This document shows, piece by piece, positions 9,815 to 18,684 of a DNA stretch of 64,000 nucleotides. The notes beneath the pieces were generated by a model, which saw nothing but the letters and a program-made list of their open reading frames with translations, ran no database searches and had not been told where the DNA came from. The position numbers and the translations under genes were made by a program. Origin of the DNA: Pachypanchax playfairii (lineage: Eukaryota > Chordata > Actinopteri > Cyprinodontiformes > Aplocheilidae); assembly GCA_006937955.1 (NCBI GenBank), contig SSNP01000246.1, forward strand, positions 410,596-474,595, given 5' to 3'. Position 1 is the first letter of the stretch, and every line of letters begins with the position of its first letter.

Positions 9815-10299
9815 ACCTACTGTAGCATGTTCCCCAGAGTCACATGCTGCCCACCCACCTTCTCCACTTTATTAGTCAGATGTCATCAACCAAAATCAGA
9901 TCATCACAGGCACGCCCCCCCACCCCCTGTTCTACTCCAAGTGTAGATGTAAATTAGTTAATGTTGTTTAGTTTTGGTTAAATTGAAGTTAGGCTGAAAT
10001 TGAAAACAGAAAAATGAAGTTTTCATGTGTAAAGGTGAACTTCCTAAACCTAAAAGAGAAAAAAACAGACTTGCCTGCCTGACTACTTATTGTTTCTCAC
10101 TTTTTTTAATGCTCATTATTTGAATAATAATCATGTGATATTCTACATGTTGCACTGATTGGCTGCAGACTGGGCTGGGACTTTGTGTTCTCTATTGTTC
10201 ATATTCTCTGCAGACACTTTTCCTCAGCACACTCAACCTGCACAACTTCACTAACTATTCAGTCAGCTACAGCTCCTCAGAGCCAAACAAGAAGAGAAG
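9815..10299 (+). promoter_or_regulatory. Presumed 5' flank and 5' UTR of the tetraspanin fragment
   Basis: This is unique-looking sequence between the truncated LTR and the tetraspanin ATG. Nothing repetitive is evident. The last hundred bases (CAGCACACTCAACCTGCAC, then AGAGCCAAACAAGAAGAGAAG before the ATG) read like a 5' UTR. No TATA box or other element is convincing. Whether any promoter survives is unknown. Confidence 0.3.
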
Positions 10300-10359
10300 A
10301 TGGGGAAAATTAACGGATGCCTCAAGTGTGTTTTTATCTTTTTCAATGTGTTGTTTGGG
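10300..10359 (+). CDS. Tetraspanin-like gene fragment, coding exon 1
   Basis: A 20-codon open exon starts at an ATG preceded by a purine-rich leader and ends at a good donor, GGG|GTGAGT. The peptide is MGKINGCLKCVFIFFNVLFG. Tetraspanins begin with a short cytoplasmic tail bearing membrane-proximal Cys, then a first transmembrane helix with an FN..F...G pattern, which is what is seen. The reading continues in phase at 13003-13050. Tetraspanins organise membrane microdomains through four membrane helices and a Cys-rich large loop; only helix 1 is present here. The closest type (CD9/TSPAN1/8-like) is a guess. Later exons were sought and not found, so the locus is probably a partial duplication nested in the il1rapl1 intron on the opposite strand. 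Confidence 0.6.
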
Positions 10360-11183
10360 GTGAGTTAAACAACCTTTCTGCTTTTTCTTTTGGTTTTTGA
10401 CCTAATTTGTCCTTTTTGTTGTAAAAAAAAATGTAATAAAAAGATTCTATTACCATGTGAAGGTTTTAGTAAATATGTTAATTGGGAAAAGTTTGTTTGG
10501 TGTGCAGACGAAGAAAAGCAGATTTTTTTAGGTGTAAAAGTTTTTAACGAAAAAAATGGAAAGAAAAATATTATGTACTGTCGAATAAAGATTAACTTAG
10601 AGGTATTTTTTTATACATTTTAAAACTTTAAAAAGACCTATATTTTAAATTGATTTGCAACTTTATGACTTTAAACCAACTAAAGAAAAGTATCCAGTGT
10701 TGCTGGAAAGTAAGCTGAAACAAAATTTGTTGCATGTGGAATATACTGGACCAAATAAACCTGATTCTGATGTTGTTCAGTAAAATACTACTTCCAGTAA
10801 AAAGAAAGAAATTTTACAGTTTCTTGTTTGGTTCCTCCTACATACGTCTTTTTAGATTCATTTGCTTTTTTGTCATCACAGAATTTGAAGCATCTTTCAG
10901 CTGCATGTAGCAGAGTTCTGTCTCCCTCTAGTGTCTGACTGCTGACATCACACAGACTGAACAACTCAACACAAGATTAAAAATGAGAACTCTCCTCCCC
11001 TTTAATCATTTAAAAATTCTCCATATTAGTTTGTTCTTTTCAAAACACGTATTTTATGTCTTTTGAATAGAGACTTATAAATCCAGATTATATAAACTGA
11101 AATAAAAGATTAAAAACTTCTTATTTTAGATGTATTTACTCTGGATGAAATAGTTTCTGCTCGTATTTTCTTTGTTATCTTAA
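10360..11183. other. Intron of the tetraspanin fragment, left part
   Basis: AT-rich sequence with no recognisable feature. A short plus-strand ORF at 10390-10623 is Lys/Phe-rich, as expected from AT-rich DNA by chance, and is not called. Confidence 0.4.
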
Positions 11184-12873
11184 AAGGTGGTATATGGAAT
11201 ATTTTCATTAAAAGCATTATTTTTAACAAAATAATGCCTCCACGGGGTGTTTAGAGGGTTGTGTTTGAAGTAAAATATCATAAAATATTAAAGGGAATTC
11301 TGCTATTTTCTTCTAACCACATTATAAACATAATAAATGTACTGTTCTAAACATGTGAAAAACCTCCCAACAATTAAAAACTGAATTGTGGAGCTAGCCT
11401 TCAAATTGCATTTCAAGAGTTTTCTGTTTCAGGATTTTATGGGCGGGTCTAAAAGGCGTGACGACACGCGGCTGCCCTTCAGGATAACCCCGCCCCCTGC
11501 TGCTCTCGTCACATAAAACCGTACATTGCGGTAGCTTCAGTGGTTTTCCCGCTCCTTCATCCGAGGGATGACCATCTGAAAAAGCTTTGGGTTGATTTTG
11601 TGCAGAGGAGCCACACAGTAGACAGTAACTAAACCAGCATGATAGGTAGGAGCTACTTCTGCCACCTGCTGCCTTCATATGCTAAACAAAGCTCAGAATG
11701 GCGTAGCAGCACATTCCGCTCCTTCACTGATCAACAAGTCTGAAGCATTGCGGTTGTGTGGAAATATTTCAACTCCTCAAAAAGCAGCGATGCGCAGTTT
11801 TACATGTGGGTAGACCCTCAAACTTAACGAACCAGCCGGAACTCAGAAACGGAGGAAATGCAGTGATGTGGGGAAGAGAAGGAGGTGCTGCTAGAGGATG
11901 AGACAGACAGGTTTCAGCGCCTGCAGCGGACACGCCCCCAGCATCTCAGAGCAGAGAAAACTGATCCTTTTTTCTTTATTTTGTAACCAAATTTCATTTG
12001 CTTCGCAGTGTTTTTAATCATTCAAATTTGGCTGGATGACTAATAACTAATATTCCTGTGCAGTGACAAACTCAGAACACACATTTTTTGTTACTTTACA
12101 CGGGCTTTAATTTTGACAAGCATGACGTTGGCACTTTGTTTACATCTACCAGCCAATAGCTGGCAAAGCAGCAGGCACCATTTTGGGTTGCTTAATACCA
12201 TAAATAATCCAGCACAGTGAGGCTGGTACTGTGGAGTCTGCAGGTCAAGCAGCTGGAAGAACCGGGGATATGTGGTAATTATATACCTTATTTCCTTGCC
12301 ATAGGGATTCCTCTAAGGTTTCCCATGTGATGAGCAAGTTCTGTGTGGAAATGTTTTAATAGCAGCTATTAGCAGCTAGCTAACACGTAGCTGCTTCATG
12401 TCGCTGAACACTTCGGGCCACTTTTTTGCCTGGAAGACACACCACGGAGGATTTTATTGCTTTTTTGCTGTTTTTTTTTTATTTTACTGGATAAGTGGGG
12501 CGTGCAGGAGGGTGTGTGAGGAAGACATAGGACCTTAAGAGGGACTGCAGGAAGTTTTGGAGCCGCGGGGCAACTGTAAACTCTTTGCCACAGACTGAAT
12601 CCATGACTGAGCTTCAAACAGGTAGGAGCTGCTTTAATCAGAGTCAGTGTGTGATCAGCGGGGCTGGAGAGCATGATTAATGAGCTGAACTCATGATATT
12701 TTATTGACCTGCTCGGATCAGGGATCCGAGTGGGTTTGGTGAGGAATATTGATCAACCTAAGCATCAGAGAGCAAGCGCGGGGGGGTGGGGGGGTATTGG
12801 TTAAAGAGCCTAGCACCAAGATGGCTGAAGGCTTTGTGCCGTGTTATTGTGTTCCAAGCTCCATATACCACCT
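11184..12873. mobile_element. 1.7-kb TTAA-flanked non-autonomous DNA transposon
   Basis: The left end reads TTAA-A-AGGTGGTATATGGA (TTAA at 11180-11183) and the right end reads TCCATATACCACCT-TTAA (TTAA at 12874-12877). These are terminal inverted repeats of 14 bases flanked by TTAA, with one extra A on the left. A TTAA duplication plus an AGG-starting terminus fits Kolobok (T2-type) transposons and is also compatible with piggyBac. No transposase is readable inside; the short ORFs are random. The right half (12166-12873) is related to 23467-23772. The element sits in the single intron of the tetraspanin fragment. Confidence 0.65.
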
Positions 12874-13002
12874 TTAAGTGATTCCACAATAAATTCAACA
12901 GTATAGTTCATTTTGTGAAATTTCAATCATGTTTTACTTTTCTTAAGGATGATGATTTATTTTTATTTCGTTTAAATATTTTCTCTAACATTCTGTTCCC
13001 AG

Positions 13003-13050
13003 ATCTTTGGGTGTTTGTTGATGTATTTGGGGACCACCATCTCAGTCGAG
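13003..13050 (+). CDS. Tetraspanin-like gene fragment, coding exon 2
   Basis: An acceptor (TTCTGTTCCCAG at 12991-13002) is followed by 48 bases in phase 0 reading IFGCLLMYLGTTISVE, then GAG|GTAAAA, a weaker donor. Joined after exon 1, this completes a first transmembrane helix of tetraspanin type with the usual G-C-L-L pattern. Usual tetraspanin second exons are longer and enter the small extracellular loop. Here a stop appears soon in the read-through frame. The gene is probably dead or alternatively terminated. Confidence 0.55.
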
Positions 13051-13929
13051 GTAAAACAGCTTAATATTTACTGTGTCTCAGTGTAAATGCTTTTGAATTA
13101 TTTCTACAAATCATTTTGACTAATTTAAATGTGTGAACAAACGCTTGCAAAGAAACAACCCTGAAACACTATAATGTGTTGTTGGACAGAAAGTTATTGT
13201 TAAACATTAAAGTGTTAAAAACTGTTGTTTCTCTGGATATACAACAATCTGATGCAAAGGGTATGCAGTGGTAAAACCTTATACACATCCTTTCCTTCAA
13301 ACAGCATTACATGTGTAACCCGTAGCTGAACACCTGTATTCAATCTATCGGCTCCTGCAATACCTATTTCTGGTCAAAAAGAAGTCATGAGAGCTACAGA
13401 GTACAATTGTGTTCTATCTCTTACTGCTTTCAGTCCTCCCAATCACATTTACTGGGTCCTGTTAAAAGACTGGCAGAAATAGCTCATCACCTGAGCCTCA
13501 GAACCTCCAACCCATAAATCACACACCCACAGGCAGTTCAACAACTTACATGTATTGACACGTGAAAATTTACAAAGGATTAAACATAAGTAACTTAACA
13601 GTAACAGAATAACAAACAGCAGATTTCCTTTTCTCAGAGCTAGCTCTGAGGAAAAAAAACTTAAAATAAAAGCTTGTCCTTTCTCAGACTTCAAAAGGGA
13701 AAGTGGAGGGAAAAGGAAAAAAAAAAGTACCGGTATATATTGAGGTTTGTGTCTCAGTTCTTCTTCCTGGGTGAGAAAAAAATTATTCAGTTTCTGGAAA
13801 TTTGGAAGGAAGTCCCCAATCAGTTGTCCACCCAAAAGGAAGAGGGTCCTTTGTCCTTCTATTAGTTTAGGTAACTTAAATTGTTCTACCACATCCGTAA
13901 TGAATGTAATTTGCAGCACAACATCCAGC
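13051..13929. other. No supported gene
   Basis: The sequence is AT-rich. A minus-strand ORF of 156 codons (13919-13449) resembles no family I know and is rich in Phe/Leu/Ser, so it is not called. No third tetraspanin exon is visible. Confidence 0.4.
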
Positions 13930-14122
13930 TGTGAATGATGGGTAGTGAAGCAGGAAGAAGTGCGTCAGTTGGACTGAAGACGTTTGGTTGTTAGCGGTGG
14001 GTTGTTTGAAATCATTGCGCATAAGTTCTGTGTTGGTGAAGGTGAATTTACATCGGTTGGTGGCAGAGAGATTCCAGGAATATTTCAAGCCTCCGGAGGA
14101 GGAGAAGGATCTGGTTGGAAAA

Positions 14123-14898
14123 AATGCCAGGATCCAGAATGGAGGCAAAAGTTATGGTGGGTAGGCACGGCTGTGTGGTGAATGGGAAGGAGTGGGTAAC
14201 GGTAGAGGAGTATGAGAGTGAGGATGGAAATGAGTTTGGGACAAGAAATTGAGAGGGAAAAGAGAGGTAAGAAGTTTGATGGTGATAAAGTTAGGAAACA
14301 GAGAAGGGTGATGTCGAGTGAGAGTGTGGAAGAAGGGTAGAATAACTTTAAAGTGATTTTGAGATTTATCGAAGGAAATGGAGTGAATGTGTTGAGCCCG
14401 GTAAAGCTGACGACTACTTTGAAGAACCAAGTAGGGGATATTAAAGTGGCAAAAGTTTTGAGAGATGGTAATCTGCTGATTAGTTGTAGGAGTGAGGAAC
14501 AGAGAGAAAAAGCTTGTAAAATGAGAGAAGTGGGGAAACACAAGGTGATAAGCGTGAGGAAGGTGGGAATGGGTGTGCCGAAAGGAGTGATTTGGGGTAT
14601 ACCTTTGGAGGTGTCTATGGAAGAAATCAAAACTAATTTAAAAAAGGCAAAAGTGAGAGATGCAAGAAGACTTAGTGTATTTCGAGATGGTGTAAAAAAA
14701 TAGACCGGGAGCGTGTTGCTAGAATTTCAGGGTGAAATCTGGCCATATAGGGTGTATCTAGGATGTATGTCTTATACGGTGAGGGAGTATATACCGAAAC
14801 CTATTAGGTGTTTTAATTGCCAGAGATTTGGACATATGGCTAATGTGTGTAAAGGGAGAAAGATAATAAAAGCAAAACTGGAAACAAGGACAAAATAA
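14123..14898 (+). pseudogene. Nimb-type LINE ORF1 (CCHC nucleic-acid-binding protein)
   Basis: From ATG 14123 the frame reads MPGSRMEAKVMV, then GKEWVTVEEYESEDG, with a stop after about 42 codons. A shifted frame (14353-14703) carries FKVILRFIEGNGVNVLSPVK-like sequence, NQVGDIKVAKVLRDGNLLI and GVPKGVIWGIPLEVSMEEI. After another stop, a third segment reads YIPKPIRCFNCQRFGHMANV and C, a CX2CX4HX4C zinc knuckle. This is the ORF1 protein that coats LINE RNA. At least two frameshift or nonsense lesions disable it. The antisense ORFs at 14085-14630 are shadows. Confidence 0.75.
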
Positions 14899-15089
14899 AA
14901 GCTGAATCTAACGACAGGGGGAAATAAGACAAAACACAAGACTAAACATGGAACCACGAGGAGCTAAGAAACAATTAACACAAAATCACAGATAATTCTG
15001 AATAAAAACTACAACAAGAAATCAAAACTAAACAAAACCCAAGACCTAACAGGAAAACCCCAGAGTCACAACAAACGCAGGTTTCTCAT

Positions 15090-15700
15090 TTTGTATACCA
15101 ATATTAGAAAAGTATATAAAAATAAGAACATCTAATAGTTTATCAGTTTTTACAGTGGAAATGTTAGCAATCTCATTTAGTTTAATATGGATAGAACAGA
15201 ATACAATTAAAAAGTGTATAATATGTACAGATTCTCTTTCCACACTAATGTCTATTAAATTAATGTCAACTGATAGTAGACCAGATATTCTGTTAGAAAT
15301 ATACTGTATGAATGCTTATTTAGATTGAGTAAATTGGAAACAGAAATAAGATTTATGTGGGTTCCAGCACACAGAGGCGTTGAGGGAAATTAAATAGCAG
15401 ATTTTATGGCAAAACAAGCTACAAAACGAAGTTCATGGGTAGAGATTCCATTTAGTGTGAATGAAGTGAAAGCAATAATTAAGAAACAGATGATAAGTGA
15501 ATGGCGGGAAATGTGTAGGAGGAGAAAAGGGAAGACATTTATTTCATTTTTCGGGAAAATTGGGTAAGATGAGAAGGATGGAAATGAATAATAGAGCTCA
15601 AACAATATTGTCAAGGTTAAGGAGGATGGGCCACACAAAATTGAATAGTACTCTTCATTTAATAGGGAAACATCCTACAGGGGTATGTGAATGTTACGGA
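15090..15700 (+). pseudogene. RNase H and C-terminal tail of Nimb-type LINE ORF2
   Basis: Frames broken by several stops read TDSLSTLMSIKL, then WVPAHRGVEGN-stop-IADF and AKQATK, the signature of a LINE RNase H domain. SRLRRMGHTKLNSTLHLIG and KHPTGVCECYG follow, which is the characteristic tail of this LINE type. Normally a second Cys/His motif would come next. Instead the sequence changes abruptly at about 15700. The open frame running on to 15811 continues by chance into the following element. Confidence 0.75.
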
Positions 15701-15735
15701 GCCCGCAAAGGGACAAGGGAAAAAAAAAAACTTTT

Positions 15736-15791
15736 GCGAGATCTCGCAATACTGTTTGCGAGATCTCGCAATACTTTTTGCGAGCTCTCGC
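15736..15791. repeat. Three phased GCGAGATCTCGC palindromes
   Basis: GCGAGATCTCGC occurs at 15736-15747 and 15758-15769. A close variant, GCGAGCTCTCGC, is at 15780-15791. Starts are spaced exactly 22 bases apart, about two helical turns. The cluster lies 45 bases upstream of the transposase ATG at 15836 and just inside the proposed left end of that element (GCCCGCAAAGGGAC at about 15701). Phased palindromes in this position could be transposase-binding subterminal repeats or promoter elements. An ETS-like CCGGAAG follows at about 15813. Confidence 0.7.
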
Positions 15792-15835
15792 AAAGTTATT
15801 TCCGTCAGTGAACCGGAAGAAAAACAAACACAACA

Positions 15836-17175
15836 ATGGAGGCGCATACATATCATCAGTGGGGGAAGTTTATTGATTTCTATTTTGGCATTGGTCTTAC
15901 ATGTAAAGATATTAAATTCATTCTTAGCCGCAGACATGGCTTTGAAATTAGTGAGAGACATCTGAAAAGAATATTCACGGCGAGGGGACTTTCTCGTCGT
16001 AAAGGGTACTGTGATCTTTCCGTCCTGGTTGAATTCATCAGCAATGAACTCCAGTACTCTGGCCAGCTTCACGGGTACAGGTGGATGTACGCTAAGTGTA
16101 GAGAACATGGTCTACGAGTAAAGAAGGAGGATGTGCGGTTGGTGTTAAAGGAGCTGGATCCGAGAGGTGTGTCACTTAGACAAGCAAGACGCCTAAGACG
16201 ACGGAACTACTTTTCGAAAGGCCCTAACTTCATTTGGCACATGGACAGCTATGACAAACTGAAGCCATATGGCTTTTGTATCAACGGAAGCATCGACGGT
16301 TTTTCGCGAAAAATAATGTGGCTTAATGTATATAACACGAATAGTGACCCAAAGTTGATCGGGGGTTATTACGTTGATGCAGTCCAACGTTTAGGGGGCT
16401 GCCCCAGGATTGTGAGGGGAGATCTCGGAACTGAAAACGGCCATGTTAGAGGCTTTCAGCGATTTCTTATTCCGACTCATCCAGACGGCACTGTTGATAG
16501 CTACCTGGAGGGAGCAAGCACCGCCAATCAACTGATTGAGTATTGGTGGGGTTTTCTGCGCAACCAGTGTGTGGAGTTCTGGATGTCTCTGTTTGCAGAC
16601 ATCAGAGACAATGGATTCTTTGATGGCGGGTTTCTGGACAAGTCTATCCTTCAGTTTTGTTGCATGGGACTCATCCAGGTGAGTTTGTGTGTGTGTGTGT
16701 GCGTGCGTGTGTGTGTGTGAGAGAGAGAGGAGGAAAAAGACGTGTGTGTGATAGGGGGAAACACGCGTGTGTGCGTGTGTGTGTGGGGGGCGGGGGGGGA
16801 TGAGGAGGAAAAAGATGTGTGTGTAAGAGAGAGAGAGAGAGAGTGGGGGAGGAGGAGGAGGAAAGAGACTGGATGGATGGAGGGAGGGAGGAGAGAGAAG
16901 GATGAGACTTGTGGATACAGTTTTTGCACTATTAAAGTTTATGTATATGTAGTTTTTCCTAACTGTATTTTGTATCTTTTTAACAGGATGAGTTGGATGA
17001 CACTGTCCAGGTTTGGAATGCACACACCATCAGACCATCGAAAAACATCAATGTCCCCAGTGGTCGGCCCAATGTGATGTACGCATTGCCTGAACTCTAT
17101 GGGACCAGAGACTTCACTCAAAGAAATAACTCTTTGAATGAACTTAAAAAAATCATGGAAAGGATTTCCACGTGA
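15836..17175 (+). CDS. Integrase-core (DDE) transposase, two exons, possibly intact
   Basis: Coding sequence is 15836-16678 joined to 16987-17175, giving 343 residues. Exon 1 ends CAG|GTGAGT and exon 2 follows TTTTTAACAG, both in phase 0. The N-terminal part (residues about 1-60) reads like helix-turn-helix DNA binding. A retroviral-integrase/IS3-like fold follows, with Asp137 in WHMDSYDK, Asp196 in RGDLGTENG and Glu235 in NQLIEYWW, i.e. a D-D-x38-E arrangement. Exon 2 carries VWNAHTIRPS, NVPSGRPNVMY and LPELYGTRD, conserved in relatives I know from fish and cnidarian genomes. I think these belong to the IS3EU type, but the name is tentative. No stop or frameshift is seen. The last 10 or so codons (KKIMERIST) lie inside a palindromic repeat that recurs downstream, so the C-terminus may be acquired. 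Phased palindromes upstream suggest a functional end. Confidence 0.75.
16679..16986 (+). repeat. Transposase intron filled with microsatellite
   Basis: This intron is mainly (GT)n at about 16686-16720 and 16740-16790, then (GA)n and GGA-rich runs to about 16905, with a normal 3' end TATCTTTTTAACAG. Reading it as an intron explains why the ORF apparently ends in VSLCVCVCVRVCV. Those residues are read-through of the repeat, not protein. Confidence 0.7.
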
Positions 17176-17541
17176 TTAAATTGCTTTAGTTCAGCATCAT
17201 ACATTTCTGTTAACCTAACTTAAAGTACTTGTGTTGAGCCAACGTAATTCATGTGAGTTGAGTTAACTTATTTACTACAGTTGGATCCTGTTTAATATGA
17301 TAGGGTCAACTTAACTAATTTTGAACGTGTTGAACCAACTCAAATCAATAAGTTTGGTCCTACTAAATCTCCTCATTTGCACCCAACTTTATTTAATAAA
17401 GCTGATCTAATTAATGTTACAGTAGTAGATAAACATTAGTAATTTAAGTTGATCAAACGCATGCAAATTATGTTAGCCCAACAAAAGTGGTTAATGCTGA
17501 AAGAAGGCTATTAAATCACGTGGAAATCCTTTCCATGATTT
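17149..17541. repeat. Inverted pair of palindromes spanning the transposase stop
   Basis: ATCATGGAAAGGATTTCCAC then GTGAT at about 17150-17174 recurs in reverse at about 17514-17538, with flanking similarity (CGTGATTAAATTGC against CGTGATTTAATAGC). Each copy is itself an imperfect hairpin. Between them lies AT-rich sequence with many GTTGA / TCAACTT words, as in fish MITEs of that composition. It looks like a small MITE that overlaps the end of the transposase coding region. Confidence 0.55.
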
Positions 17542-17807
17542 AATTATGTTAACTCAACTAGTAGCTTTTAAGTTCAACAAAATACAGTCTCAGAGTCAAG
17601 AATGGAAACGAGACAACAAAATGCAATAAAATTGTATTTCAAAATATAATGCAATACAACACTGGCAATGCATTGGCAGATCTTTTTCCTAAAATCAACA
17701 TTTCACAAGACTGTATTTGTACTTTAGAAATACTACAAAAATTCACATGTAGTGGGTGAACTTAGAAGTTGACAATATTCATCCCAATAAACATTTCAAA
17801 CTTGGGA
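17542..17807. other. AT-rich spacer
   Basis: No gene. The stretch lies between the palindromic repeat and the foldback element, 3' of both convergent genes, and may contain their untranslated ends. No clear polyadenylation signal can be assigned to either. Confidence 0.35.
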
Positions 17808-17808
17808 C

Positions 17809-18535
17809 TATGGGGAGCCACAGTCTCCCACCCTTCCGGTCGGCCCATGGGTCCCCTGGATGAAAAAATAATGAATGGAAGTCAATGAAGCGATAAAAGT
17901 TATTTTCTGGTCCGCTTTGTCTTACGCCCTGAATCACACATATGCTGTACCACAATTTAAATGATAAATAATGATGTGCGTTTTGACCGTGTCTGTCAAG
18001 TGGATTCAGATTTATTTATTTTTAAAATTTCGTAATTAAAATGACTACAACTGGAAAGTCGCACATATGACGTCACGGCACAATCACCAGAGTCTCCCCG
18101 CTGCCCTTTCCCTCGTTTTGTACGCGACAATGCCGGTGTGTTTTGCACCTGGATGTCACCACAAAACTAGTCGTTTAATGCTCCTTCCTTCATCCTTATA
18201 GAAGGAGGTGCAGCTCGCTAAACTCACCGCCATTGTTCCTATTCTGATTCTTCTCCTTCTGATATGGTGACGTCAATTTTACGAGACAAGTGGTTGTAGT
18301 CTACTACGTGTCTTCACACAAAATATAAAATATTGGCCGCGTGTCGAAAATTATCGCTTTCTCGGCATCAAAACTTGTCTTTACAACTCACGGACATCAT
18401 ATGTTCGATCCATGGTGCATTTCAAACTGGATCAGAAAATAACTTATCGCGCCATTGANNNNNNNNNNATTCATTATTTTTTCGTCCAGGGACCCATGGA
18501 CCGGAAGTAGAAGGGCGTGACTGTGGCTCCCCATA
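17809..18535. mobile_element. Foldback element with THAP remnant and assembly gap
   Basis: The left arm TATGGGGAGCCACAGTC (from 17809) is matched in reverse by GACTGTGGCTCCCCATA (ending 18535). Pairing continues through CATGGGTCCC / GGGACCCATG, GGATGAAAAAATAATGAAT and TAAAAGTTATTTTCTGGTCC, so arms are about 115 bp. TA is at both edges, which would suit a Tc1/mariner-like TA duplication, although the THAP remnant inside instead hints at a P-element relative. An N run (18459-18468) falls inside the right arm, where the left arm predicts only about five bases. It is probably a placeholder at a hairpin that was hard to assemble. Confidence 0.7.
18130..18201 (+). pseudogene. THAP-domain N-terminal fragment
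   Basis: The frame reads MPVCFAPGCHHKTSRLMLLP then SSL and a stop. A Met, a few residues, then C-x4-C is how THAP zinc-binding domains start; they are found in P-element-type transposases and host THAP proteins. The later Cys/His ligands and the AVPTF motif are missing. It is probably a leftover first exon of the autonomous parent of the surrounding foldback element. Confidence 0.4.
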
Positions 18536-18684
18536 GGAAAAGGAATTGAAGGTAAAATTAGCCCAAAGGATAATAAAAGGCCTCATCTTAGTTGTACATA
18601 GGCTACAACAGATAATAATGTTGGATAGTTTGTTTCCATCCATTTCCATAATGACTTTCTGCAGGAACTCAAAAGTGTACTTAA

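Larger units (their letters stand above)
13930..15700 (+). mobile_element. Nimb/I-type LINE, internally deleted
   Basis: The first part (to about 14900) is a gag-like ORF1 with a CCHC knuckle. The second (about 15090-15700) is an RNase H domain and the C-terminal tail of ORF2. The endonuclease and RT regions that should lie between are absent, replaced by about 190 bp of A-rich sequence. LINEs carrying both a knuckle-bearing ORF1 and RNase H belong to the I superfamily, and the ORF1 motifs match the fish Nimb type. The 3' end is cut at about 15700, at a Cys-Glu-Cys-Tyr-Gly stretch, where the next element begins. Confidence 0.75.

Noticed and set aside
13449..13919. Minus-strand ORF of 156 codons
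   Set aside because: No recognisable domain, AT-driven Phe/Leu content, no splice or start context.
14085..14630. Minus-strand ORFs of 181 and 129 codons
   Set aside because: They are antisense shadows of the LINE ORF1 region.
16391..17023. Minus-strand ORF of 210 codons
   Set aside because: Opposite the transposase and its microsatellite intron; Ser/Pro/His/Thr runs come from (AC)n and (CT)n.
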